A stretch of DNA of 50,197 nucleotides from Acidobacteriota bacterium (GTDB lineage: Bacteria > Acidobacteriota > Blastocatellia > Pyrinomonadales > Pyrinomonadaceae). Below are positions 9,857 through 18,228 of this stretch, piece after piece; the first letter of the stretch is position 1; every line of letters starts with the position of its first letter. The notes under the pieces are model-generated. The model saw nothing but the letters and a program-made list of their open reading frames with translations, was not told the DNA's origin and ran no database searches. A program made the translations under genes and the position numbers. The DNA is taken from the NCBI GenBank assembly GCA_025463125.1, contig JAOAPX010000048.1, forward strand, positions 1 to 50,197, in the 5' to 3' direction.

Positions 9857-10897
9857 TTAAATTTTCGCGCAATCGCCTTTAGCGGGAATCGCGGCAATCG
9901 CTTCAAAATCCGGCGTCCAGACGCCGTCCTTTTTCGGATAGTATTTTTCGAGCAGTTCCGCCGTCATTGCTATTGTCGGAATCACGTCCCGAACGGAAAC
10001 ATTTTGACCGTTCATTAATTTGATTACGCCGTCAATGCATCGAAGACCGACGTATTCGGGAAACATCGCCGCGCTGACTTTTAAAGCTTCGCGCCGCATC
10101 AGCCATTCTTTTTCGTGTTCCCCGGCGAGTCCGAACCCGGCGATCGTTACTGTGTTCGCATCGAACCCGGCATCCAAATAACCTTGGTACGCTCCCTGCC
10201 CGGTTTCGTCGTCCATCGCGAAAATCACGTCAACGTCCCCGGTTTTCTTTAATGCTTCGAGCGCGATTCGCCGCGCGATCGAAGGCGTCGCTTCGCCGTT
10301 GATAGAAGCAGCGACGACCGCATCCGGCTGAACGCTTTTCACGCCCTCGGCGAAACCTTCGCTTCTCAAAAGGCACGGGCGCAAAGTCGGAAGCCCGACA
10401 TCGAGAATTCTTAAAGGCGCGCCGCCCGCGTTTTTGACGTTTTCGCCGACCCATACGCCGAGATCAAAACCCGCATCGTAATCGCAAATCGCGATCATCG
10501 TCGCCATTCCTTCGACCGGATTGGCTTCTATAACGACAGGCTTTCCGGCTTCTTCCGCCATTTTCAGAATTTCTTCCAAGCCTTCGGTCGCCGCCGGCGT
10601 TAAGATCAGCGCGTCGACTTCCGCGAGCATTTCGCGCGCTTGATTAATTTGATTTTCGACGCTCAAATCCGCGTCTTTAACGACGATCTCAGCGCCGTAC
10701 TGCGCGCCGCGGCGTTTCAAAATTTCAATGACGATCTGATACCAGATATGAAAACTGTAATTGGTTAAATAACCGATTTTCTTCGGTGTTTTTGCCGCTT
10801 CGACGAGCGGAACGGCTTTGATAGCTTCATCCAGACGCGGCGGCGGATTGTATTCTGTGACCGGCGGATGATTTTCCGTAACGGCTGTTTGACTCAT
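9857..10897 (-). CDS. Periplasmic-binding-protein-like sugar-binding protein lacking a signal peptide
   Basis: The fold is that of type 1 (ribose/galactose) sugar-binding proteins: KKIGYLTNY at the first strand, DALILTPAATEGLEEIL, the hinge segment with RSEGFAEGV, and VDVIFAMDDETGQGAY. Neither possible start gives an export signal: the first ~40 residues are polar and proline-rich (ENHPPVTEYNPPPRLDEA), with no hydrophobic stretch and no lipobox. The ATG at 10897 is favoured because GAGTGAGGG lies just upstream; a GTG four codons earlier (10909) is the alternative. It lies 26 bases after the SDR gene and 30 before the TonB receptor. No ABC permease or ATPase gene is in this operon, so a cytosolic sensor or sugar-buffering role is as likely as transport. 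Confidence 0.8.
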   Translation of the reverse strand: MSQTAVTENHPPVTEYNPPPRLDEAIKAVPLVEAAKTPKKIGYLTNYSFHIWYQIVIEILKRRGAQYGAEIVVKDADLSVENQINQAREMLAEVDALILTPAATEGLEEILKMAEEAGKPVVIEANPVEGMATMIAICDYDAGFDLGVWVGENVKNAGGAPLRILDVGLPTLRPCLLRSEGFAEGVKSVQPDAVVAASINGEATPSIARRIALEALKKTGDVDVIFAMDDETGQGAYQGYLDAGFDANTVTIAGFGLAGEHEKEWLMRREALKVSAAMFPEYVGLRCIDGVIKLMNGQNVSVRDVIPTIAMTAELLEKYYPKKDGVWTPDFEAIAAIPAKGDCAKI

Positions 10898-10923
10898 ATT
10901 TTCCCTCACTCAACTTCAAAAAA

Positions 10924-11715
10924 TTAAACTGCATCGGTCTGCGGCACGCCGCCGATCTGCGTCAAAAGTCCGCCGTCGACCGTCCAGACGGCGCCGGTCA
11001 CGAAAGACGAGCTTTCGTGCGCTAAAAATGCGACGACTTCGGCGATTTCCCGCGGCTGCGCGATTCGTCCCAATGGATGCATCGCGTTGCAGGCGTCGTA
11101 AACCGACTGCGGATTCTGGTCTAAGGACGCAGCCCATTTGAGCATCGGCGTATCGACCGTTCCCGGGCAAACGGCGTTTGCGCGTATATTTTCCTTTGCG
11201 AAATCCATCGCCATCGAGCGCGTCAAGCCCAAAAGCCCGTGTTTGCTGACCGTGTAAGCCAGAACGTTCTGCTGGCTGGCGAGCGCCTGAACCGATGAAA
11301 CGTTGACGATCGTTCCGCCGCCCTGCTCCTGCAAAAACGGGATAACCGCTCGCGCAGCGTTCCAGGCGCCTTTCAAATTCACGTTCAAAACTTCTTCCCA
11401 CTGGTCTTCGTTTGTCGAAACGGCAGTTCCGTAGCGCTGAATTCCCGCGCTGACGACAAGCGAATTAACTTTTCCGAAAACGTCTTTTACTTTTTTGACG
11501 GCGGCGCTTACTTCCTGAAAATTGGCGACGTTCACCCGTTCGAAAACAGCTTTTCCGCCCGCCTCTCTAATCTTTTCGCACGCTTTAAATCCCGCGCCGT
11601 CGTCCCAGTCGAGGATCGCGACCGCAGCGCCGCGTTCGGCTAAAATCTCGCCGGTCGCCTGCCCGATTCCGAGCGCGCCGCCCGTGACGATGACGACTTT
11701 TTCATCAAATCTCAT
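10924..11715 (-). CDS. Short-chain dehydrogenase/reductase (SDR), probable sugar dehydrogenase
   Basis: A classical 263-residue SDR: cofactor loop TGGALGIG near residues 11-18, an acidic residue after the second strand (ILDWDD), which favours NAD over NADP, the NVSS motif near 140, and the catalytic pair in YTVSK near 155. The C-terminal TVDGG is typical of the glucose/galactose/fucose-dehydrogenase-like branch. It overlaps the symporter gene by 4 bases (ATGA). With a symporter, hydrolases, a dehydratase-like gene and KDG kinase nearby, oxidation of an imported sugar to its lactone is a reasonable inference, but the substrate cannot be read from sequence. Confidence 0.88.
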   Translation of the reverse strand: MRFDEKVVIVTGGALGIGQATGEILAERGAAVAILDWDDGAGFKACEKIREAGGKAVFERVNVANFQEVSAAVKKVKDVFGKVNSLVVSAGIQRYGTAVSTNEDQWEEVLNVNLKGAWNAARAVIPFLQEQGGGTIVNVSSVQALASQQNVLAYTVSKHGLLGLTRSMAMDFAKENIRANAVCPGTVDTPMLKWAASLDQNPQSVYDACNAMHPLGRIAQPREIAEVVAFLAHESSSFVTGAVWTVDGGLLTQIGGVPQTDAV

Positions 11716-13574
11716 AAAGTCTCCTGCAATGTTTTTCCGTGTGAAATTTCATCCATTTGTTCTTCCATATTTTCCGCGTCTTCGGATGGAGTCGGCGCGG
11801 GCGGCGGCAGATGCTTGTACCATGTGAAATATAGAATAACGATTGTTATCAAAGTCGTGCCGAGCAGCGTGAAACCGATTTCCAGACGATGCAGTACCAG
11901 GTAAAGCATCGAGACGTAAAGCGCCGTGATTCCGATTAACGCGACGACCGTATTAAAAGCGTCACGCGCGAAGGGCGATTGTTTTTTAAAATCGGGAGTT
12001 TCGGCTAAAACCGCCGATCTCGCCGGCTGCCACGCTCCGGCGGGCTGAACTTTTCGATAAAAGTTCTTCAAAGTTTCTATATCGGTCGGCTCGGTCAAAA
12101 GCGCCACGACAATCGTGATGGCGGTCGAAGCGACGGCGATAACCGGAAATCCGACGTAAAGCGGAAGCGGTTCGATAATACCGGTCTGTTCGAGAAAAAC
12201 CTGCCCGAGCGATAAAGCCATTCCGCCGAAAACTCCGGCTGCGTAGCCCTGACCGTTCAAGCGCCACCAGTACCAGCGCAAAACGTTCGGCGGCAAAATA
12301 CCGGCGGCGAGCGTGCCGAAAATCCACAAAAAAGCCGTGTTAATCGATGTTCCGAAAATCGAAATGATCAGCCCGACGATGATGAGCAGCGCCGAAGACA
12401 GATAACTGATATGAACTAATCTTTTAGCGTCTGCGTTCGGATTTATGTAACGCTGATAAACGTCTTTGACGAGATACGCCGCGCCGCCGTTGACGGTCGA
12501 GCTGAACGTCGCCAGAAATCCCGAAAGCAGCGCCGCGAGCATAAACCCGACTAATCCGACGGGCAGCATCGAGCCGATGATTAAAGGAAGTGCGGTTTCG
12601 GGATCAGCTTTGAGCTTGGCATCTAAAACCGCGTCGCCGATGCCCATGATCGCCATCACAGCGATCGCCATCGCGAAACACCATCGAACCGTGTGAATCG
12701 CGCCCCAGAGAGCGCCGAGTTTTGAAGCGTCGCGCTCGTCTTTGGCGGCTAAAAATCTCTGAAAATCGTAAAGCTGTTCGGGACCGCTCAAACAAAGCAG
12801 CAAGCCTTTGGCGACCCAGACGGCGACGAGCGCGCCGAAAAAAGAGTAATCCGTGCCGCCTGTGACCAAATCTTGAAACGCTTCGGGACGAATCTGCGGC
12901 ATAATGTCGTGCCAACCCGCCGGAATTTTCGAATTGAAAACCGCCGGGTCAAAATGCATATAGCCGATAACGGCAAAGGCGATCGCGCCCGCGCTCAAAA
13001 CAATCGTCTGTACGATCTCGACGCGCACGATGCCGTGAAAACCACCCGCGACGACGTAAACGCCCGTAATTCCCAGAATCAGAAACGCGCACACGTTCGG
13101 CGAAAAAGGCAGAAAAATCGCGCCGAATTTGCCCATCCCGATCGCGCCGTAGCCGAGCAGAGCGGCAATTGTTAAGACGGCAAACAAAGTATAGGAAAGC
13201 CTCGCGATATCGCCCGCTTTTCCCGCGCCGAAACGCGTTTTCATCCATTCGGCGCCGGTCATCGCGTCCGAACGGCGAATCCATTTGCCCATATAAGCTA
13301 GATAAAAAGCAGTGATCGGAAAGCCCCAGAGCATATGAACCCACATTCCCTTTAATCCGAGCGCGATAAAGGTCGAAACTATCCACATCGTCCCCGTAAT
13401 ATCGAAATAAGACGACGAACCGGACATCGCCAGCGCCCACCATGGCAATTGGCGCCCGCCCAGAAAATACGACGACATGCCTTTGGCGGAGCGGCGTTTC
13501 ATCGCAAAACCGATGCCCATGATTGCGGCGAGATAGACGACCACAATAACCTGATCCAGAACTGAAAGCTGCAT
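11712..13574 (-). CDS. Sodium:solute symporter (SSS family), probable sugar transporter
   Basis: The 620-residue polytopic membrane protein belongs to the SSS/LeuT-fold family. It begins LSVLDQVIVVVYLAAIMGIGFAM and carries the family's FLGGRQLPWWALAMS motif near residue 40, followed by about 13-14 hydrophobic helices. GLLLCLSGPEQLYDFQRFLAAK is close to the SGLT-like sugar transporter group. A strong GGAG ribosome-binding site precedes the ATG. It is the first gene of the operon, so a Na+-driven uptake step for the sugar released by the downstream hydrolases is inferred. Its C-terminus is extended, with an acidic, cytoplasm-like tail (PSEDAENMEEQMDE). Confidence 0.88.
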   Translation of the reverse strand: MQLSVLDQVIVVVYLAAIMGIGFAMKRRSAKGMSSYFLGGRQLPWWALAMSGSSSYFDITGTMWIVSTFIALGLKGMWVHMLWGFPITAFYLAYMGKWIRRSDAMTGAEWMKTRFGAGKAGDIARLSYTLFAVLTIAALLGYGAIGMGKFGAIFLPFSPNVCAFLILGITGVYVVAGGFHGIVRVEIVQTIVLSAGAIAFAVIGYMHFDPAVFNSKIPAGWHDIMPQIRPEAFQDLVTGGTDYSFFGALVAVWVAKGLLLCLSGPEQLYDFQRFLAAKDERDASKLGALWGAIHTVRWCFAMAIAVMAIMGIGDAVLDAKLKADPETALPLIIGSMLPVGLVGFMLAALLSGFLATFSSTVNGGAAYLVKDVYQRYINPNADAKRLVHISYLSSALLIIVGLIISIFGTSINTAFLWIFGTLAAGILPPNVLRWYWWRLNGQGYAAGVFGGMALSLGQVFLEQTGIIEPLPLYVGFPVIAVASTAITIVVALLTEPTDIETLKNFYRKVQPAGAWQPARSAVLAETPDFKKQSPFARDAFNTVVALIGITALYVSMLYLVLHRLEIGFTLLGTTLITIVILYFTWYKHLPPPAPTPSEDAENMEEQMDEISHGKTLQETL

Positions 13575-13653
13575 AAATCTCCTTCTTAGTTTTGAGCTAA
13601 GTAAAAGTGCCTCAGAAAAGAAAATTCAATTTAGTTTAGAAATTAGCGTAACA

Positions 13654-13682
13654 ATGTTTTAACCGATAGGACTGATAAACAT
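13654..13682. promoter_or_regulatory. Candidate operator: ATGTTT/AAACAT inverted repeat upstream of the symporter operon
   Basis: ATGTTT at 13654-13659 and AAACAT at 13677-13682 form inverted half-sites separated by 17 bases. They lie between the predicted promoter and the symporter start, where a repressor would block transcription. A ROK repressor is encoded about 1 kb away. Half-sites of 6 bases in AT-rich DNA can arise by chance, so this is weak. Confidence 0.25.
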
Positions 13683-13729
13683 CTGGAAATAATTGCCTGA
13701 CAACTTTATTTTCACCGATGATTAAGTAG

Positions 13730-13758
13730 TTTGTAACATTACTTTCAGAATCTGTCAA
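13730..13758 (-). promoter_or_regulatory. Candidate sigma-70 promoter for the symporter-to-dehydratase operon
   Basis: On the minus strand TTGACA (13753-13758) is a perfect -35 box. A 17-base spacer leads to TACAAA (13730-13735) as the -10 box. The resulting leader would be about 150 bases, long enough for control elements, and contains the ATGTTT/AAACAT inverted repeat. The whole 13575-13852 gap is AT-rich, with no coding signal seen. Confidence 0.45.
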
Positions 13759-13852
13759 TAATTATTTTATGAAATTATCTTTTTGTCGAGCGAAGCGAAT
13801 TTTGAACAAAACGCGTCGAATATATTTGTTTGTAAATACAATTTATTCCGGG

Positions 13853-14653
13853 TCAGGCGCGAAATTTTTCCGCTGCCAGCTTGAGAACGCCGCTTATTCG
13901 CGCGTCCCAGTAATTCCAATCGTGCCCGCCGGGAAACAGCTTGAAATCGTGCGCGATTTTTCGACGCAGGAAAGCTTTATTCAGTTTTTGATTTGCGGGC
14001 AAAAAAGAATCTTGCTTTCCGCAGTCGAAATAAAGAGACGGCAGCTCCGCGAATTTCTCAGCCGGAAAATCTTCGATTATTCGGAGCAAATCGTTTTCCA
14101 TGCGAGTTTTTTGATCCTTTTCGCCGAATGCGGCTGAAATAGAAGGCTGTAATTCCTTCCATATTTCGTTTTCCTTGTCATCGAAAATTCCGGCGGCATG
14201 AAACGCGCCGCTCATTGAAGCGGCGAAACAGAACATTTCCGGTCGTCTGAAAGCGAATTTAAAAGCTCCGTATCCGCCCATCGAAAGCCCGGCGACGGCT
14301 CTCGAATTTCTTTCGGCGCGAACCGGAAATCTCCGTTCGGCGTGCGGAATTAATTCCTGAAAGAAATAGCTTTCGTAAAAATGATTTTTTCTCTCGAAAT
14401 TATCCGTGTACCAGCCGTCCGCGCCTTCCGGACAAATGATTAATCCGGGAAAATCAGCGGCGTATTCGATGATTTTCGTGTTCGTTAACCAGTTGTCAAA
14501 ACGTCCGAAAAGACCGTGCAGGAGATATAAAACCGGAAATTTATCGCCGCAGTTCTCGTAATTTTTCGGGAAAATCACGCAATACGAAACCGCTTTGCCG
14601 AGAAGACGGCTCCGCAAAGTAATAATTTCGGATTTCGGCGGAAAGTTTTTCAA
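13853..14653 (-). CDS. Putative esterase (esterase D/feruloyl-esterase-like), cytoplasmic
   Basis: The 266-residue alpha/beta hydrolase belongs to the Esterase (PF00756-type) family. It has LLHGLFGRFDNW near 44-55 (oxyanion region), the nucleophile elbow GLSMGG at 122-127 (Ser124), an acidic residue in DCGKQD, and the histidine in PGGHDWNYWD near the C-terminus, giving a full triad. No signal peptide is seen. The only start that keeps the N-terminal strand is a TTG at 14651-14653, one base after the ROK repressor's stop codon, so the two genes are translationally linked. Relatives include S-formylglutathione hydrolases and CE1 acyl esterases. Its placement with sugar genes suggests a carbohydrate ester or lactone substrate. 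Confidence 0.8.
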   Translation of the reverse strand: MKNFPPKSEIITLRSRLLGKAVSYCVIFPKNYENCGDKFPVLYLLHGLFGRFDNWLTNTKIIEYAADFPGLIICPEGADGWYTDNFERKNHFYESYFFQELIPHAERRFPVRAERNSRAVAGLSMGGYGAFKFAFRRPEMFCFAASMSGAFHAAGIFDDKENEIWKELQPSISAAFGEKDQKTRMENDLLRIIEDFPAEKFAELPSLYFDCGKQDSFLPANQKLNKAFLRRKIAHDFKLFPGGHDWNYWDARISGVLKLAAEKFRA

Positions 14654-14654
14654 C

Positions 14655-15806
14655 TCAAAAGAAATTTTGCAGAGCGATCGGAATCGCGCCGAAAAGGCTC
14701 GGGCGCTGAACGCTTGCGGGACGAATGTCGATTTTAGCGATCGACGGTATCAGATACCGGCTTTTAACTTTATCCCTGATAATCGGCGCGATCAGATTCC
14801 ATGCGCCGGAAATTTCACCGCCGACGACGACGATTTCCGGGCTTAATCCGTGCGCGAGACTGGCGATCCCCTCGCCGAGATATTCCGCCGTCGTCCGCAG
14901 CGCGGCGGTCGCCTTTTCGTCGCCCCGATTGGCTAAAGCGATAATGTCCGTCATCGAAGTCGTAATCGAGCCGTTTCGGTTGTTCATCAAACGGTGGTAG
15001 CGGGCGATTGTCGCGCTTTCCGAAGCGAGCGTTTCCCAACAGCCTTTTCGCCCGCACGAGCAAATTTCCCCGTTCGGTTCGAGACACATATGACCGAAGC
15101 CGCCGAGACCGATCTGCGAGCCGACGTGCAGCTCGCCGTTGATGATCAAGCCCGTTCCGAGCCCGTCAACGACCAGAATATAAAGCAGGGTTTTGACTTT
15201 GATTTCATCCAGAGGACCGTACCAGAGTTCGGAAAACGCGGCGGCGTTCGCGTCATTTTCGACGAAAACCGGCATTTTCAGTTTTTCTTCCAGAATATTT
15301 TTAACCGGCGTATTGTTCCATTCGAGATTCGGTGAAACGGTAACTTCGCCGACGTCGCGCTTGATCAATCCCGGAACGCTGACCCCGGCGGCGGCGAACT
15401 TGACTCTTCCATAATCGCTTTTCAAAGTTTTTTCGATTTCCAATGCCAGATACGATAAAAATTTCTGCGGTTTTCCCTGCGTGACGATCGCCTTTTGTTT
15501 TAAGATTCGCCCGTTGAAATCGCTGACCGCGTAAACGGTGTCGCGAACGCCGATATCTATTGCTAAAACGTAAGCATTTTCCGCGTTGATATAAAGATAC
15601 GTCGGCTTTCGACCGCCGCTCGAAGGACCTTCCGCGCCTTCGTAAATCACGCCTTTGCGGATCAGTCGATTGACGATCGAAGAAATTGTTCCGGGTCGCA
15701 GACCTGTCATTTTCGCGATCTCGGCGCGCGAAATCGGCTGGCGCTCTCGAATCAAGTGAAGGAGGACGGTTTGATTGATATTCCTTATGTCGTGAATATC
15801 GACCAT
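14655..15806 (-). CDS. ROK-family transcriptional repressor (NagC/XylR type)
   Basis: An N-terminal winged helix-turn-helix (QPISRAEIAKMTGLRPGTIS) is followed by a ROK sugar-binding domain with DIGVRD in the phosphate-loop position, the VENDANAAA motif, and the zinc signature GEICSCGRKGCWE (CxCGxxGCxE complete). The start at 15806 is chosen because AAGGA lies eight bases upstream; in-frame ATGs at 15836 and 15866 are alternatives. The P-loop-like motif lacks the DxGGT of true kinases (DIGVRDT), so it should sense sugar rather than phosphorylate it. It lies between KDG kinase and the esterase in one operon and is a candidate regulator of that operon and of the neighbouring symporter operon. 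Confidence 0.88.
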   Translation of the reverse strand: MVDIHDIRNINQTVLLHLIRERQPISRAEIAKMTGLRPGTISSIVNRLIRKGVIYEGAEGPSSGGRKPTYLYINAENAYVLAIDIGVRDTVYAVSDFNGRILKQKAIVTQGKPQKFLSYLALEIEKTLKSDYGRVKFAAAGVSVPGLIKRDVGEVTVSPNLEWNNTPVKNILEEKLKMPVFVENDANAAAFSELWYGPLDEIKVKTLLYILVVDGLGTGLIINGELHVGSQIGLGGFGHMCLEPNGEICSCGRKGCWETLASESATIARYHRLMNNRNGSITTSMTDIIALANRGDEKATAALRTTAEYLGEGIASLAHGLSPEIVVVGGEISGAWNLIAPIIRDKVKSRYLIPSIAKIDIRPASVQRPSLFGAIPIALQNFF

Positions 15807-15938
15807 TTTCAGTCCTTTTGTTTTTTCTATGTTCATCCTCTTTATACTTTTGCGACGGAGCGGCAAATTGCCCGGACGTTTTTATAAGTTTCAGTTTGAA
15901 ATCAAAAAGAAAGCGCGGCGAAATATCGCCTTCGTTTT

Positions 15939-16997
15939 CTACCTGATAACATTCGAATCGCCGCCCCGGATCAGGGCTTCGATTTCAGAAAGCTTCGACA
16001 TCGAATTATCTCCGGGCGTTGTCATCGAGAGCGCCGCGTGAGCCGTTCCGCATTCAAGCGCGTACTGCGTATTTTCGCCGTGGAGAAGCCCGTAAATAAA
16101 CCCTGAAGCGTACGCGTCGCCGCTGCCGACACGGTCGAAAATTTGCACGTCGAAATAATCTTTTGCTTTAAAGACCTCACCGCCGGAAAAAGCCGCGGCG
16201 CTTAGATTATGCAGGCTCGCAGATTTTACTTCCCTTAAAGTCGTCGTGACAACCTGTAGATTCGGAAACTCATTTTGTAATCGTCGAGACGCTTGGCTAA
16301 AAGCTTCGACATCAAAATTTGCAAATTTCGGCGCGTAATCCGGCACGCCGAAAACGACGTCGGCAAACGGCAAAAGTTTCCGATTAATTTTATTTGCGGC
16401 TTCTTTTCCGCCTTTGTTTTTCCAGAGCGAATCGCGATAATTTAAGTCATAAGAAACGATCGCGCCGTTTTCGCGAGCCGCTTTCACGGCTTCGAGCGCG
16501 ACGTCGAAAGTGGTCTCGGAAAGCCCAACGAATATTCCGCCGGTGTGAAACCACCTGGCTTTTTCCCGCCCGAAAATTCGTTTCCAATCCACATCGCCGC
16601 TTTTTAACTGTGAAACGGCGGTATTCGCCCGGTCAAAGCTCGAAGCGGGCGCTCGCAAACCGAATCCGCGTTCGATAAAATACAAACCGTTTCTCGTATT
16701 CGCGCCGCTCCCGTCGTGTTCGCGCCAAATGATTTCTCCCGCATCGACGCCGCCCTGCCAAATTAAATTTTCCGCCAGGCGTCCGAGCGCATTATCAGCC
16801 AGCGCCGTGACGATCGCCGTTTTTTGCCGGAAAACTTTCGCGAGATTCCGCGCGACGTTGTATTCGCCGCCGCCGTCAAAAACGCGGAAATTGTTTGCCG
16901 TGTGGATACGGTCTTCGCCGCAGTCGAAACGCAGCAGCACTTCTCCTAATGAAACAAGTTCCCAGCGGCTTTTATTTTCAGCCTTAATTTTTAACAT
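15939..16997 (-). CDS. kdgK: 2-keto-3-deoxygluconate kinase (PfkB family)
   Basis: A PfkB/ribokinase-fold protein with the N-terminal glycine motif DGGGEYNVARNLA (about residue 35-50) and the C-terminal signature DRVGSGDAYASGF, which holds the catalytic aspartate and anion hole. The sequence between (DLNYRDSLW) is typical of KDG kinases, which make 2-keto-3-deoxy-6-phosphogluconate. The divergent neighbour is KDPG aldolase, which uses that product, and this strongly supports the call over other sugar kinases. The start at 16997 (ATG) is preferred to a TTG seven codons upstream (17018). It heads a minus-strand operon with the ROK repressor and esterase. Confidence 0.85.
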   Translation of the reverse strand: MLKIKAENKSRWELVSLGEVLLRFDCGEDRIHTANNFRVFDGGGEYNVARNLAKVFRQKTAIVTALADNALGRLAENLIWQGGVDAGEIIWREHDGSGANTRNGLYFIERGFGLRAPASSFDRANTAVSQLKSGDVDWKRIFGREKARWFHTGGIFVGLSETTFDVALEAVKAARENGAIVSYDLNYRDSLWKNKGGKEAANKINRKLLPFADVVFGVPDYAPKFANFDVEAFSQASRRLQNEFPNLQVVTTTLREVKSASLHNLSAAAFSGGEVFKAKDYFDVQIFDRVGSGDAYASGFIYGLLHGENTQYALECGTAHAALSMTTPGDNSMSKLSEIEALIRGGDSNVIR

Positions 16998-17162
16998 GAA
17001 AAGTATCTTGCCAGTCAAACGCCCCGGCTGGCAAGTTCTAAAAACATCGATATCCGGGTTTTCTTAGCAAATCCCTCAAAAATAAAAAAAAAGCGCTCAC
17101 TTTGTATTATCGTCTGTTTTCAGCCGGGCGCGAATGAATTTTAACAATTGAATATGATAAGG

Positions 17163-17190
17163 TTGAATTCTTTTACATTCAGCATAAAAA
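17163..17190 (+). promoter_or_regulatory. Candidate promoter of eda
   Basis: TTGAAT (17163-17168), a 16-base spacer and TAAAAA (17185-17190) lie about 40 bases before the aldolase start in the 230-base AT-rich gap shared with the divergent kdgK gene. The match is moderate. Confidence 0.35.
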
Positions 17191-17231
17191 ATATTTAACG
17201 GAAAAATTACAAGTATTTCCCTGAACTATAA

Positions 17232-17876
17232 ATGAATAAACAGGAAGTAATTCGAAAAATTGAAGAAACAGGCTTGCTGCCGGTAATTCGGGCTAACTCG
17301 GCTGACGAAGCGACCGAAATAGTTGAAACGATTCAAAAAGGCGGCGTCAGTATTTTTGAAATCACAATGACGGTGCCGAACGCCGTTCATTTAATAGAAA
17401 AACTGGCGAATTTATACGACAAAAACGTTTTGATCGGCGCCGGAACCGTTTTAACTCCCGAACAGGCGCAGGATTGCATCAACGCGGGCGCTCGATTTAT
17501 TATCAGCCCGGCTTTAAATCTATCTACCATAGACGTTTGCCGCAAAAATGAAATCGCTGTAATGCCCGGCGCGTTGACGCCGACCGAAATTGTCACGGCT
17601 TGGAATCACGGCGCGGATTTCGTTAAAGTTTTTCCGGCGGGAGCATTGGGCGGCGCAAATTACATAAAATCGCTGAAAGCTCCTTTGCCCGACATTAAAA
17701 TCATCCCGACCGGCGGCGTATCGCTTAAAACGGCGGCGGATTTTATAAAAGCCGGCGCGAGCGCGCTCGGAATCGGCGCGGAACTGGTCGATCTGGAAGC
17801 TTTGCGCTCAGGAAATAAAGAATTAATTATCGAGCGAGCACGGCAGTTTGTTGAGATCATCAAAAATTCCCGTTAA
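17232..17876 (+). CDS. eda: KDPG/KHG aldolase
   Basis: The 214-residue class I aldolase (TIM barrel) has Glu43 in FEITMT, the GAGTVLTPEQ loop at 69-78, the Schiff-base lysine 132 in DFVKVFPAG, and the phosphate-binding PTGGVS near 161. It splits 2-keto-3-deoxy-6-phosphogluconate to pyruvate and glyceraldehyde 3-phosphate. The usual ITLRT after the catalytic glutamate is ITMTV here, a variant seen in part of the family. Divergent from kdgK, it completes the lower Entner-Doudoroff route. No strong Shine-Dalgarno is present; the upstream bases are CCTGAACTATAA. Confidence 0.92.
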   Translation: MNKQEVIRKIEETGLLPVIRANSADEATEIVETIQKGGVSIFEITMTVPNAVHLIEKLANLYDKNVLIGAGTVLTPEQAQDCINAGARFIISPALNLSTIDVCRKNEIAVMPGALTPTEIVTAWNHGADFVKVFPAGALGGANYIKSLKAPLPDIKIIPTGGVSLKTAADFIKAGASALGIGAELVDLEALRSGNKELIIERARQFVEIIKNSR

Positions 17877-18034
17877 CCATCCAGGATAGAAGATTTAGTT
17901 ATTTTTTCTAAGTTCTCGTTGAATTTCATCCGGCGAAATTATATTTCAGCTTCAATATATTTTTATTTACCGCTAAAATTTAATGGTTTCGACTGCGTTC
18001 ATTTAAACGTTTTTCGAAAAGGATGCGGGCTTAT

Positions 18035-18063
18035 CGTTTCCCGGCTCCGGCGAAACGTTTTTT
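18035..18063 (+). terminator. Rho-independent terminator after eda
   Basis: CGTTTCCCG (18035-18043) pairs with CGGCGAAACG (18048-18057), with one bulged C and a GCTC loop, and is followed by six T. It lies 160 bases after the eda stop. The 17877-18228 gap otherwise holds only AT-rich sequence and the promoter candidate at 18068-18095. Confidence 0.65.
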
Positions 18064-18067
18064 ATTG

Positions 18068-18095
18068 TTGCGATTTGGCGTTTTAATAGTAAAAT
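18068..18095 (+). promoter_or_regulatory. Candidate promoter of the secreted unknown gene
   Basis: TTGCGA (18068-18073), a 16-base spacer and TAAAAT (18090-18095) start just after the eda terminator, about 130 bases before the downstream ATG. Confidence 0.4.
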
Positions 18096-18228
18096 CAGGT
18101 TAATTCACAGAAATGCGGTTCAGTTTGGATAAACTTTCCGGCTGAAATTCGCTCTTGACCGTTTGTTTTCGCAGAAAGGCTTTTGCGGTTTTTCGCATTA
18201 ATAATTCCTCAAAATTTACGGAGTTGAG

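Noticed and set aside
13769-14137. 122-codon open frame on the plus strand
   Set aside because: Most of it is antisense to the esterase gene, whose catalytic motifs are clear.
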